Assembly: GCA_034519515.1 (NCBI GenBank)
Contig: JAXHOK010000036.1
Coordinates: 62,001 to 126,000, forward strand
Length of the DNA stretch: 64,000 bases
DNA from: Arcicella sp034519515
GTDB taxonomy: Bacteria; Bacteroidota; Bacteroidia; Cytophagales; Spirosomataceae
Direction of reading: 5' to 3'
Part shown: positions 44,560 through 54,091 of the stretch, piece after piece
Position numbering within the stretch: the first letter of the stretch is position 1
Layout of the letters: every line of letters starts with the position of its first letter
Notes under the pieces: generated by a model
Told to the model about the DNA's origin: nothing
Seen by the model: only the letters and a program-made list of their open reading frames with translations
Database searches by the model: none
Translations under genes and position numbers: made by a program

Positions 44560-47382
44560 ATGAAAAAATATTTACTTCTAATTTTTGTATTTTTGGTTTC
44601 TTTGAGTTTGAACGCACAATATACATTATCCCCGTCTACTGGAATATCATCTTGTCCATCATCGAACTTAACTTGTTCACCTTTGACATATGTAGGAGGT
44701 CAAACAATCAAGATGTCAATTTCTGTCTCAGGTAATAATGCAAGTTTTACATTGACACGATGTACAGGTGGAAATTTTAGTACTTCTGGCAATTTTTTTA
44801 TAAAAGAAACTAATGCTTGTGGTGTAGTAATAAACAACACATCCGTTCCAGTAGCCTCAGGTACATCTTCATCAGTTTTTACAGGGGTGTCTTTGTTAAA
44901 TGGTGGTCAGTCAAAAACTTTTGTTGGAGTATATATTACAAGTGCAACGAATCCAACAAGATACTACACAGGACCTATAACTGTAACGCCTACTTGTACT
45001 TCTCCAAGTGGGCTTTCAGCAACAAACATAACTGAAACCAGTTTTCGGGGAAACTGGGGTTCAGTTTCTGGAGTAACATCTTATAAAACACAAAGGGATT
45101 TACAAAGTATTGCCTATCAAAACAACTTGATTGGTGTTGGCAATTCTACCTCTTATAACTTTACTGGCCTAAATAATGGAGCAGCTTACAAGTTTCAAGC
45201 AGGAGCAATGTGTAATAATCAGAAGGAAGGATGGAGTAGTTCCTTCAATATTCAATTACTCGCTCCTCTCAATACCCCAACCTTGACATCTCCCATAAAT
45301 ATTACAACAAGTAGCACTTCCGTAACCTTACAATGGAGTAAAAACGGGAATCCAACAGGAACGGATTATCAACTACGCATTAGAAATGTTACAGATAACA
45401 TAGTTCTTGAAAATTATACTTCTTTGGGAAATGTAAGTTCATATTCAATCAACTTACAAAACGGAAAAGAATACTCATGGGTAATTAGAGCCAGAAAAAA
45501 TGGCAATAATGATAAAGAATCTGCCTCTGCAACTTTTTATACTCCTGCATTAATCCCAACTGTACAAGTCAATAACCCAACCTCAAATACTTGGGGTTTT
45601 GGTCAACAAAAACAAATTCAATGGACTACCACCAACGGAGGTTGTGCACCTTATATGGTTGAACTTTCTACCAATGGCGGTAGCAGTTGGACACTTATAG
45701 GCGACCAAATTAATGGAACTTCTTTGAATTGGACAGTTGGAAAAGACTATCAGGGCAATCCAATACCCAACATGCTCAATAACTCAAATTTGAGGTTGAA
45801 AGTCTATTGTTTAAATAATTCGAGCGTCAATGACCAATCCACTAACTTTTCATTGATAAATCCAACTTTGAGTATAACAGCTCCACCTGCACTTACCACA
45901 GGGCAGGCATATAGTATTTCGTGGTCACTTAGCAATGCAGTGTGTACTAACTATACCGTTGAACTATCTACCAATGGTGGCAGTACACCGTGGACAGTAC
46001 TGAAAACCAATCATACGGGTTCTCCATTTTCTTGGACTGTTCCTAATGACCAAAATGGAAATGGCATCGGTGCGGCTATTGGAAGCACAACCAACCGCTT
46101 AAAAGTATATTGCACAGGATATGATGTAATCAACGGTACTTCTAATAATTTTTCTGTTAGTAATCCTACGTGTAACCTTACTTTGCCTGACCCAAATTCA
46201 GGAACGCCAAACAATATCACGAATACATCTTTCATCGCAAACTGGCCTGTGGTTAGCGGAGCTACCCAATATGAAATAAATGTTGCTACTTTTCCAAATA
46301 CCACTTATGGTAGTCCTCTGTCTTTTAATGGTTTATCAAATACTAATTCAATTTCGGTAACAGGACTCAACCATTCAACTCAGTATCGTTACCAAATTAG
46401 AGCTAAATGTTCAAATGGCGTTTGGACTTCATGGTCCTCAACTCTTGCTACACCAACCACTCTGGGGCCTATAACGCTTAATAATGTTACTGGTACAACC
46501 ACTTGGCATTGCAATAAAACCATTAACTGGTCTTCTTTGGCGGGAACGGGGAATATTACCATTGAATTGGGTAATACCGATACTGGTTTCATGGGTGTAA
46601 TTGCATCCAACATCCCCAACACTGGCAGTTTTACTTGGATAGTAGGCAAACAGGTAAATTTACAAGGTAATGTGGTTGATTTTGAGAATTTTGAATTTAC
46701 CAAAACATACTATTTAAAAATCTACCCGCATAACACAGAAGGACAGGGAACTACTGGAAATGGTTTTACAATTCCTCTGCCAACTATGCTGGTTACATCG
46801 CCCGCTGCAAACTCTAATTATACTATCGGCCAAACTATAACCATGGATTGGGGAACACAAAACTTATGTGGTCCAATGATGGTTGAACTAACAAATACAG
46901 CAGGGACAACACTACAAGTTATGCCCAACGGAACAAATATTCCAAATGTTAGTCCATACACCTATACAGTTACGAATACTTTTTCGCCTGGTCCTTACAG
47001 ATTAAAAATCTACCCGTCGGTATCTGGGGGTGCCGCACCTGTTTTCAAATTGACAGAGATTTTCAATATTATCGGTCAATCCGTTACCGTCTCCTCCCCA
47101 GCCGCCAATTCCACCTACCAAACAGGCACAGTTTTACCAATAGTCTATGCTTTTACTGGCTATACTGGAAATGTTTCGATTGAAATAACATCTGGTGCAA
47201 ATGGCACTGTGGGTATTTTACCTGCCATTGCCGATAATGTTGCAAATACGGGTTCTGCTAATTGGACGATACCAAATACATTTACTCCTGGGCAATACCG
47301 AATAAAAGTCTATAATACAGGCTCAGGTTCTATTGTAAATTATTCAGGTGTATTCACTATTAATTGCAACATCAACTTGTAA
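44560..47382 (+). CDS. Secreted FN3-rich protein, N-terminal part of a broken FN3/SLH/RHS gene
   Basis: The signal peptide ends at LNAQ (residue 20). Two fibronectin III domains lie at about 146-230 and 540-625 (TETSFRGNWGSVSGVTSYK and TSFIANWPVVSGATQYEI). Between and after them are five similar beta modules with G-x6-I-x-W, x-V-E-L and W-x-[VI] (for example GFGQQKQIQWTT...YMVELSTNGG), resembling Kre9/KNH-like surface modules. The frame ends at 47382. The adjoining +1 frame continues TSTCNSPNCLSAGITES, so the gene very probably extends into the SLH and RHS segments downstream. Confidence 0.8.
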   Translation: MKKYLLLIFVFLVSLSLNAQYTLSPSTGISSCPSSNLTCSPLTYVGGQTIKMSISVSGNNASFTLTRCTGGNFSTSGNFFIKETNACGVVINNTSVPVASGTSSSVFTGVSLLNGGQSKTFVGVYITSATNPTRYYTGPITVTPTCTSPSGLSATNITETSFRGNWGSVSGVTSYKTQRDLQSIAYQNNLIGVGNSTSYNFTGLNNGAAYKFQAGAMCNNQKEGWSSSFNIQLLAPLNTPTLTSPINITTSSTSVTLQWSKNGNPTGTDYQLRIRNVTDNIVLENYTSLGNVSSYSINLQNGKEYSWVIRARKNGNNDKESASATFYTPALIPTVQVNNPTSNTWGFGQQKQIQWTTTNGGCAPYMVELSTNGGSSWTLIGDQINGTSLNWTVGKDYQGNPIPNMLNNSNLRLKVYCLNNSSVNDQSTNFSLINPTLSITAPPALTTGQAYSISWSLSNAVCTNYTVELSTNGGSTPWTVLKTNHTGSPFSWTVPNDQNGNGIGAAIGSTTNRLKVYCTGYDVINGTSNNFSVSNPTCNLTLPDPNSGTPNNITNTSFIANWPVVSGATQYEINVATFPNTTYGSPLSFNGLSNTNSISVTGLNHSTQYRYQIRAKCSNGVWTSWSSTLATPTTLGPITLNNVTGTTTWHCNKTINWSSLAGTGNITIELGNTDTGFMGVIASNIPNTGSFTWIVGKQVNLQGNVVDFENFEFTKTYYLKIYPHNTEGQGTTGNGFTIPLPTMLVTSPAANSNYTIGQTITMDWGTQNLCGPMMVELTNTAGTTLQVMPNGTNIPNVSPYTYTVTNTFSPGPYRLKIYPSVSGGAAPVFKLTEIFNIIGQSVTVSSPAANSTYQTGTVLPIVYAFTGYTGNVSIEITSGANGTVGILPAIADNVANTGSANWTIPNTFTPGQYRIKVYNTGSGSIVNYSGVFTINCNINL

Positions 47383-47413
47383 TAGCCCAAATTGCCTTTC
47401 AGCGGGTATTACA

Positions 47414-48063
47414 GAAAGCTAATTTTCCCAATACGGGCAATGAAGGTTTTTGTGCTGCTCAGTATTTATGTAATCTCGGTATTATTCAGCCTCAGCAAAA
47501 TAATGCTGGTTACACGCCAGTTGACCCTATCAAAAGAGCCGACCTCGCCAAACTGATGCTTTACGCCCTTTTTGATGATGGCTATGCGGGTACTTACCAT
47601 CAAAATCCAGGTATTCTTACCAATTTGCGGTGGATAGATATGTGACTCCTTTTGATGACTTTAATTATGATAACAACTCAACAAATTTTGATAGACCCTC
47701 AAAAATTATGAGTTATTTATATTATGCCAACGATAATAAAGGACTTACACCATTCAAAAGAACTCGATCCAATTTTTACCCCTACGATAATATTACTCGC
47801 ATGGATTTCCTACAAGTATTATTAGAAGCGTGGAATGTACCGTCAGATGCTAACTAATTAACGGCACCTTTTATAGATGATTTCTCTAATGTGCCTAGCT
47901 GAGACCATGCAATATATCAACAAGGCATTTAGCTTAGGTATTATCACCATACGATGCGGCAAGCAATCCACGTTTCAGACCCCATGATCTAATAAAAAGA
48001 GAGGAAGCCTACACCATTTTGGCGAGATTAAGAAAACATTCCACAGTTGCAAAGCCTACTCAA
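47414..48063 (+). CDS. Three SLH-like repeats (frame-shifted segment)
   Basis: Repeat 1 (47364-47645 frame) has GFCAAQYLCNLGIIQP followed by IKRADLAKLML. Repeat 2 (47630-47857 frame) has ITRMDFLQVLLEAW. Repeat 3 must be read across frames: AIYINKAFSLGIIT, then NPRFRPHDLIKREEAYTIL. Each fits the S-layer homology pattern with a GI turn and an [IV]-x-R-x-[DE] motif. SLH domains usually bind cell-wall polymers; in a Gram-negative surface protein their ligand is unclear. No single start codon applies because this is an internal part of the larger gene. Confidence 0.6.
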
Positions 48064-48204
48064 GCTATGCTTATAAATGATGCCAATTATATATTTGAAA
48101 GAAACATTACGACCGACAATATCAGCATTATGCGTAGCATGGGTGAGGGAAATTTTGCCTATGGCGAAGATGCTTTTGCCATCGGTGACATTGGTTTTCC
48201 CCTC

Positions 48205-50032
48205 GAGTTTTGGATTTAGTTATAATTCTTTCTCTACTCATTTACCTGATGTGTATCGTACAATTGAACCTTTGGGAGTAGGTTGGACGCATAATCTGAA
48301 TTCTTATGTACAGACTACTTCTGCTTCCGTGAATGAGGGTAATTTAGTAGTCGGAAAAGCTCTTTTATTACTGGCTAATGGCGATGGTACTTGGCATACT
48401 TATGACAATTCCGATCCAAGTAGCCCAATAAAACGTAGTATTGACAATTTCAATACCTTAAATGTCATTACCAATTCAACCACTACTTATTATGAAGTTA
48501 AACGCCCCGACCAAGTAACTTTTAAGTACGAAAAACAAGGTTCTGAAACGGGACTATTTAGACTAACTTCTATTAAAGACAGATATGGTAATGCCCTAAC
48601 TGTGGTATATAAACAAGGGGCTAACGTACCTTTTTCGGGCTATTCGCAAGTGATTGATTATGTACAGTCGCAATCGGGAAGAAGAATGATTTTTACTTAT
48701 AATACTGACAATCAGATTACTCAGGTTCAGTTTCCTGGCAAAACTTCTGCTACTCCTCGAAGACTGCAATTTGCCTATTATGCAGGTTGGGACGGTAAAA
48801 CCAATTATCTCCGAAAGTTTACTTCTGCCAAACACTTCGGAACGGCAAAAGGAACGACCTATACCTATGGTAGTGGTTTACAAAAATATTTGTTGGTATC
48901 GGTTAAAAGACCGAAAGGAAACGAGATAAAGACCGAATTTGACGCTGACAATAAACTTCAAAAAATTGAAGAACAAAATGCAGCAAGTACCACCAGCACG
49001 ACCACCATTGCCCGAACAACTGGGGGAACATGCCCACTGGGCACTACCTGTGTGAATATCACCAATTCGGACAATACTATTACGAGCCAAAAAATCAATT
49101 TGGTGGGTACGGTTTATGAAATTACCTCTCCCACAGTTAGTTTCAAACTGCCAGAGTACAGTCAGAACCCTTCAAATCCTGCCTATTTTGAGGTAAATGG
49201 CAAAAGAACGCAATATGAATACAATGGCATTGGCAATGTACTCATTGTAAAATACATGAAAGCCGATAACACGACTATACATTCTACGGAGTCGTTTGGC
49301 TATGACCAATTCAATAATCTCGAAACACACACCGACCGCAATGGCATCACGACCAACTTTGATTTCTCAACCGATGGAAAATATTTAGATGGTATTCGCC
49401 GACCGTTTGCCCAAAATCAAACCATCAATCAAACGTTCAGATATTATCCCAACGGCTTATTGAAAGAAGCCATCAGCCATGAGGGAATCAATACATTGTT
49501 TTATTACGATAATTTTGGTAATAATAACCGCATTGAATTTCCATTGCTCAGTATCAATAGCTATGCTTCGCACGACCATTCGGGTAGAGCATTGACCGTT
49601 ACCAATGCCAAAGGGAAGATTTCGACCTTTGAACATGACGACAACGATAACCTGACCAAGACCATTGCTCCGAGTCCGTTGAGCTACGTTACCCAATATG
49701 GTTTTGATGACAATGATTTGCTCAGTACAATTACCAATGCCAAAGGAAAAGTAACCACCATCGGGAGAGACAATTTTGATAGGGTAGAAACCATCAATTT
49801 TGAAACCATGCAACAGAAATATTACTACCGAACAGACGGCAAATTAGATAAATACGAAAAAACGGGTTTTGCCTCAAACAATGACCGCTATTTTCAGTAC
49901 GCCTACGATGCACAGGGTAGAATGACCTCCAACCGCTACCTGACCAATGTAACGTTTGACAATACCACCAAAAACCTCCAAACCATTACGGGTGGCACAT
50001 CGGCACTGCTTTTGAAAAGATTTTACGTATGA
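48205..50032 (+). CDS. RHS/YD-repeat region, part 1
   Basis: The frame open from before 48205 to 50032 encodes the RHS N-terminal module (FGFSYNSFSTHLPDVYRTIEP, LGVGWTHNLNSYV) and many YD repeats, such as TSIKDRYGNALTVVY, FEHDDNDNLTKTIAP and YGFDDNDLLSTITNAKGKVT. It ends after LLLKRFYV, where one extra T at 50025 hides the continuation TYDELNRPTGYTDNNN. YD repeats form a hollow shell around cargo in RHS proteins. Confidence 0.8.
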
Positions 50033-50141
50033 CGAGCTTAACCGACCAACGGGTTATACCGACAATAACAACGTAGCGGTAGGCTATGGCTACGACAACA
50101 ACGGAAACGTAACCCGCATAGACTATCCCAATGGCCACAAG

Positions 50142-51081
50142 GTGTATTATACCTACGACCAAGCCAACCGCTTGCGTACCGTAAAGTGGAACACCACCAC
50201 CGTGGCTACTTATGTATATGTAGGCTCACGACTGAGTTATGTAGAATACGGCAATGGTGTGCGAACCACCTACAACTACGACACCGCTGGCAGATTAGAC
50301 GGCATGACCACCAAAACCAACAACGGTAGTGGTAGCACCATATCGGCTTATACGTTTGAGTTTGATAATTTGGGCAACCATCTGGCCGAAAACATGACCG
50401 AGCCATATAGTACTATACCTACGCCACCTGCCTCTACCACTACTTACACGTATAAAACCAATAACCAAATAGAAACGGCTGGAAACATTGCATTTACCCA
50501 CGATGGCGATGGCAATGTAATAACCAAGGGCGGGCTAACTTATACTTATGACTTAGAAGACAACCTCACAAGCATAACTGGCAATGGGCTGAATATAAAT
50601 TTTGAATACGATGCCATGGGCAACCGCCGAATAGCCAACCGAAACGGCAACATAACAAAATATGTACTGGATATGCTGGGCATGGCCGATGTATTGGCGG
50701 AGCTAAACAACAGCAATGCCGCCCAAAACTACTACATACACGGCCTTGGCATTGGTAGCAAGGGTAAAAGGCGACGGCAGCACCATACACTATTACCACG
50801 CTGATTTTAGAGGAAGTGTAGTAGCCATGACCAACGCCAGCCAAGCCATTACCCACAAATACCAATACGACGAATACGGCAACCAAACCAACAGCCAAGA
50901 AGCAGACGCTAACCCATTTAGATATGTAGGTACTTATGGCATAATGTACGAAACCGCTGACCTCAGCTATATGCGTGCCAGATACTACGACCCTACCATT
51001 GGCCGATTTAACTCTACCGACCCGATTTGGAGTACGAATTTGTATCCGTATGCTAACGATAATCCAATAATAATAATGTAG
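50142..51081 (+). CDS. RHS/YD-repeat region, part 2, with RHS core motif
   Basis: Two frames joined at about 50764 (one extra G) encode YYTYDQANRLRTVKW, FEYDAMGNRRIANRNGNI and IHYYHADFRGSVVAMTN. The RHS core motif follows: YMRARYYDPTIGRFNSTDPI and LYPYANDNP. The core normally marks the boundary after which the variable tail begins. The reading from part 1 is continuous across 50033-50141 in the correct frame. Confidence 0.78.
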
Positions 51082-51198
51082 ATGCGTCTGGTGAAATCTT
51101 CTGACCCATTAGTTGGAATATTGGCGAGAACAGTATTTTATAATTCAAATCCAGCTGCAAAAGGTGTTGTTTTGGAACTACATCAGTATTGGCTGTAA

Positions 51199-51679
51199 TA
51201 ATACCCTCTAGCACGTTGCGTAAGCAAAATATCACAAGGTATTAAGACACACTTAAGTTCATTCTCAATGTTAACTTACTTGCTCTAACCAAAAGTTTGA
51301 GCATGTTGTAGTCAGTTGATGCAGCATAGATATAGTTTCTACCAAAAGTTTTAAAAAAGGAGCGATTAGTACGCCTCAAATTACAAATGCAGCAGAAGAG
51401 TTATGAAAGGTTCGTCCCGCTGTTAAAAGTATGGAAAATTAACTAAATGATGTTTCAAAATCAACAATTCAAGGCGATAATTGTTCAAGAAGCAGTAACT
51501 ACTTTATGGTATGGTGTTGAAGCAGGAAGTGACCCAAGAGATTGTGAACAGGAAGATTCATACATACCCTCTCCGAGTAACATGAATGTAATGAATCATG
51601 ATTTAAGGAACAAAGTTACAATCCGTTCTTTACAGTCGGGTCAAGGTGTGATAATTTGTCCTTTAAATTAGAATTGACT
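51199..51679 (+). other. Degraded region after the RHS gene
   Basis: No intact gene is visible in 480 bases. Fragments in different frames look like former coding sequence (QGIKTHLSS, ISTPQITNAAEEL, VQEAVTTLWYGVEAGSDP). A short open frame at 51447-51671 covers the last of these, but it lacks a convincing start and resembles nothing I know. This may be the eroded variable C-terminal region of the RHS protein. Confidence 0.4.
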
Positions 51680-51910
51680 ATGAAACGATATATTCATATT
51701 ATAATCCTCCTTCTTTTAGGCTTTCAAGGCATAGCCCAGCAAAAGAAAACGTATGAGTTTGATGAGCAAAACAGGCTCAGTAAGGTTTATTATTGGAACA
51801 ATGGCAGCATAACGGCTACCATCATCTATACTTTTGATGAGGTGGGCAATCGCAAAACCAAAGTAGTAATTTTCCGCCCTTATCACCAACAAGTCATTGT
51901 TTGTACCTAA
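51680..51910 (+). CDS. Small secreted YD-repeat protein
   Basis: 76 residues. A signal peptide (MKRYIHIIILLLLGFQGIAQ) is followed by two YD-type units, YEFDEQNRLSKVYYW and IYTFDEVGNRKTKVV, and a short tail. The ATG at 51680 is chosen over an upstream start at 51656 because it begins the signal peptide. It is a paralogue of the gene at 52775. Such mini proteins may be detached N-termini of RHS genes or independent secreted factors. Confidence 0.65.
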   Translation: MKRYIHIIILLLLGFQGIAQQKKTYEFDEQNRLSKVYYWNNGSITATIIYTFDEVGNRKTKVVIFRPYHQQVIVCT

Positions 51911-51963
51911 ACTAAATCAGTGTAAAATATGGATTTTCAGAATAGTAAAACTCAAAGAGAGGA

Positions 51964-52040
51964 TGAAACCAAATGTATTTACTTTCCTTTTTATGGTTTG
52001 TGTGGGGTTAGGTAGCCAATCCTAAACCGGGGAGTCATCC
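51964..52040 (+). pseudogene. Relic of a third YD mini gene
   Basis: ATG AAA CCA begins a signal-peptide-like MKPNVFTFLFMVCVGLGSQS, followed at once by a stop. After it GESSKRSCEYG resembles GVPSKRTYEYD of the gene at 52775. The alignment places the relic between its two intact paralogues. It is too short to make a product. Confidence 0.5.
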
Positions 52041-52064
52041 AAACGTAGTTGTGAGTATGGGATT

Positions 52065-52460
52065 TTAATTGGCTATGATATTACTTACCTGCAAGGTGGG
52101 TATAAATTGGAAGTCTTTCAGGTTTTGGGTGATGAGTTCCAAATCAAAGACAAGAGCGGTGGCGGCAATGAGGGTATCGGGTATGCCTATGTGGTGAGAG
52201 AGAATATAAGTCTGTTGAAGTCTCAAGGCCAACTGAACGATGTTTTGGTCTAATGGCAATGAGGCAAAACCATTGAGTTTTTTACGAGTTCGTTCCAAGT
52301 CTTGTTTATTTAAAACACCTTGATAGACCTCCATCGACACAATGGGAGACAAAGCCAAATTAGCCTTGCCATATTGGTCAATAAAAGCAAGGGTTTTGGG
52401 TTTTTGGCGTAAGTAGTCCACCACAATGTTGGTATCAAGCATCAAGAGCCTCTTTTCCAT
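52065..52460 (-). CDS. PIN-domain toxin (VapC type)
   Basis: 131 residues with the PIN-domain acidic residues Asp9 (MLDTNIV), Glu44 (VSMEVYQG), Asp95 (GIPDTLIAA) and Asp116 near the end. VapC toxins are metal-dependent ribonucleases, often cutting initiator tRNA or rRNA. It overlaps the upstream antitoxin gene by 19 bases, implying translational coupling. It lies head-on to the YD relic and between the YD mini genes. Confidence 0.88.
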   Translation of the reverse strand: MEKRLLMLDTNIVVDYLRQKPKTLAFIDQYGKANLALSPIVSMEVYQGVLNKQDLERTRKKLNGFASLPLDQNIVQLALRLQQTYILSHHIGIPDTLIAATALVFDLELITQNLKDFQFIPTLQVSNIIAN

Positions 52461-52741
52461 GCTTGTTCTCTGAGTTGTTTGGCAAAAGTAACGGTATCTA
52501 TTTCGTTTTGAAATAAAGGGGTATCGTCAACAGCATCATCAACGGGTTCGTCTATGATGTTAATATACTTTCGATAGTCCAATTTTGGAACGTCAAACGG
52601 GAGGGTTTCGGAGGTTTCGTCGGCTTGTATTTTTTCAGCCACGATGTCCTTCACCAATTCCTGAACAGACTTGCCGATAGAACGGGCTTTTTCAAGAATT
52701 TTTTGCTCCAAACGAGCATCATTTATTTCGAGTGTCAGCAT
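52442..52741 (-). CDS. Antitoxin partner of the PIN toxin
   Basis: 99 residues. The N-terminal ~40 (MLTLEINDARLEQKILEKAR then GKSVQELVKDIV) fit a ribbon-helix-helix DNA-binding fold. The acidic C-terminal half should bind and block the toxin, ending in TFAKQLREQAWKRG. Its start is 33 bases from the divergent YD gene at 52775, so the two must share a promoter region. Confidence 0.75.
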   Translation of the reverse strand: MLTLEINDARLEQKILEKARSIGKSVQELVKDIVAEKIQADETSETLPFDVPKLDYRKYINIIDEPVDDAVDDTPLFQNEIDTVTFAKQLREQAWKRGS

Positions 52742-52774
52742 TTTATGATTTTTTATAGCAAATATAACAGAAAA

Positions 52775-53191
52775 ATGAAAAGATATATTACTATTTTATT
52801 GCTAATGGTAGGCTACCTTCAAAGCCAAGCCCAAAACGGAGTGCCGTCCAAACGCACCTATGAGTACGATGACCTCAATCGGCTCAGTAAGGTGTATGTG
52901 TATAATGGTGCTACCCTTACGCATACTATTACGTATAGCTTTGACGAGCTGGGCAATAGGTTGAGTAAGGTGGTGGCGGTTTTTTGTGGCAGTATGTTTT
53001 CGGTAGTTTCGGGTGATTGGAACACCAACGCCACTTGGTCGTGTGGACGTACTCCTTTGATAACCGATGATGTTACCATTTCAACTGGGCATACCGTAAC
53101 GATTCCAGCAGGGCAGACAGGATTTGTGCAAAATCTAATGTTGAATGGCACGCTTGTTAATAGTCAGTTATTGAAGTTTAAGGAACAATAA
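52775..53191 (+). CDS. Secreted YD-repeat protein with G8-like domain
   Basis: 138 residues from the ATG at 52775; an in-frame start 150 bases upstream would lie inside the antitoxin gene and break the signal peptide. The signal peptide ends at SQAQ (20). The YD units YEYDDLNRLSKVYVY and TYSFDELGNRLSKVV follow. The C-terminal part (SGDWNTNATWSCGRTPL, then DDVTISTGHTVTIPAG) matches the GW-x4-TW and GHTVTI pattern common in secreted Bacteroidota proteins and similar to G8 domains. No sorting domain is seen at the end. Confidence 0.7.
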   Translation: MKRYITILLLMVGYLQSQAQNGVPSKRTYEYDDLNRLSKVYVYNGATLTHTITYSFDELGNRLSKVVAVFCGSMFSVVSGDWNTNATWSCGRTPLITDDVTISTGHTVTIPAGQTGFVQNLMLNGTLVNSQLLKFKEQ

Positions 53192-53198
53192 AAGAAAG

Positions 53199-53226
53199 AA
53201 AGCCATCTTAAAAGGTGGCTTTTTTC
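53199..53226 (+). terminator. Rho-independent terminator
   Basis: aaagccatctt-aa-aaggtggctttttt is a stable stem with a T tract, 8 bases after the stop of the YD/G8 gene. Confidence 0.8.
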
Positions 53227-53232
53227 AAACCT

Positions 53233-53249
53233 TTGGGATAATTTTTGTC
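53233..53249 (+). promoter_or_regulatory. Sigma-54-like sequence without an obvious gene
   Basis: TTGGGATAATTTTTGTC keeps the GG-N10-GT spacing and resembles the element at 54067. Downstream on this strand there is only the opposite-strand toxin gene. It may be the displaced start of an adhesin gene whose 5' region was separated by insertion of the toxin module. Confidence 0.35.
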
Positions 53250-53282
53250 TGAAATATGCATTCCTCAATTGCTGCCCATACC

Positions 53283-53693
53283 TCAATCAAAATTAACTAA
53301 AAAATCAGCCGCAGTAAGTATCATCGTGTTATGGTAAGGGTGCAATACCAATAAATCTTGGTCACCTGTAATGATGTAATGGGCTTGGGCAGCAAGAGCG
53401 AGGTCTAAAAACTTATCATCCTTGGGGTCTCGGCAGTCGGTAACGTGAGTGGTAATTTCAATCAAAAGAGAGGATTCTCGGAGAGATTTTATGAAATTTA
53501 AACGTTTTTCTAAGGGAAGGTATTTATCAAATTTGGTTCTACAAATTACTTCTGAAAGTTCTGCAAAAGTAGCTTCCGAGAAAACCAAAAAACCATTTTC
53601 TTGTGCTTTATCAAAAGCTTTTTTCGGAGTAGAATTAGGCAAAATAACAGCACTTACCAGCGTATTGGTATCAATGATAAATAACTGGTTCAT
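53283..53693 (-). CDS. PIN-domain toxin, COG1569 type
   Basis: 136 residues with Asp8 (IIDTNTLVSA), Glu45 (FAELSEV), the pair Asp92/Asp93 in CRDPKDDKFLDLA and Asp111/Asp113 in ITGDQDLL. This is the layout of the putative PIN toxins of the COG1569 group. Its start overlaps the stop of the upstream antitoxin gene by four bases. Confidence 0.87.
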   Translation of the reverse strand: MNQLFIIDTNTLVSAVILPNSTPKKAFDKAQENGFLVFSEATFAELSEVICRTKFDKYLPLEKRLNFIKSLRESSLLIEITTHVTDCRDPKDDKFLDLALAAQAHYIITGDQDLLVLHPYHNTMILTAADFLVNFD

Positions 53694-53977
53694 AGAGATT
53701 CATTCAAAATTTCATTCAGAATTTCCTCCGTCAAACCATTTGCAGCAGCGGCTGTTTGTAGTGCGTCTATGGATTCCCATAGTCTTTTACTATTTTCTTG
53801 ATTTACCATAATTTTAGAGAGATTTTCCAAATAAAATTTATCTTCTGGAATCACCAAATCATCGGCTGGCAAAACAATAATTTCTAACCTACGCCGAGTG
53901 TATTCGGCAGGTAGTTTTAATATCAGATTGCCATCAACTGTGGTAGCGTATTGTCGTAAAGCGTTCATAATTGTCAA
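53690..53977 (-). CDS. Antitoxin partner of the COG1569 PIN toxin
   Basis: 95 residues; a start at the second ATG (53968, MNALRQYATTVDGN) is more likely and gives 92. The N-terminal ~35 residues are beta-rich (GNLILKLPAEYTRRRLEIIVL), suggesting a swapped-hairpin or similar small DNA-binding fold. The rest is helical (residues 50-95), as expected for a toxin-binding tail. The four-base overlap and the neighbour define the role. Confidence 0.75.
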   Translation of the reverse strand: MTIMNALRQYATTVDGNLILKLPAEYTRRRLEIIVLPADDLVIPEDKFYLENLSKIMVNQENSKRLWESIDALQTAAAANGLTEEILNEILNESL

Positions 53978-54066
53978 TTTTTAAGTAAATATAGTAAAAA
54001 ACTCGCTTTTCCCACTTCCAAAGCAAAATTTACCCCCAAAACGGGTGGCTTTTCCATACAAAACCT

Positions 54067-54083
54067 TCGGCATAATTTTTGCT
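54067..54083 (+). promoter_or_regulatory. Sigma-54-like promoter of the 377-aa surface protein
   Basis: TCGGCATAATTTTTGCT has GG and GC ten bases apart, matching the RpoN -24/-12 geometry. The start codon is 175 bases downstream, and a 21-bp inverted repeat lies in the predicted leader. Confidence 0.55.
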
Positions 54084-54091
54084 TGAATAAC

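Larger units (their letters stand above)
44560..51198 (+). pseudogene. Disrupted giant secreted FN3-SLH-RHS protein
   Basis: After the FN3 part, the coding sense continues through SLH-like repeats (47.4-48.06 kb) and a full RHS/YD region (48.2-51.1 kb), with about ten changes of frame. Several are single extra bases, as at 48214 (extra T in TTTT), 50025 (extra T) and 50764 (extra G). The stretch 47858-48018 has in-frame stops and looks truly degraded. The last recognisable residues, VDASGEIF then PLVGILARTVFYNSN, end at a stop at 51198. RHS proteins wrap and deliver a variable C-terminal toxin; here that tail is short and undefined. Confidence 0.65.

Noticed and set aside
47414..48063. SLH repeats as evidence of transfer from a Gram-positive bacterium
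   Set aside because: The base composition and neighbouring modules are the same as in the rest of the window, and SLH-like repeats also occur in Gram-negative proteins.
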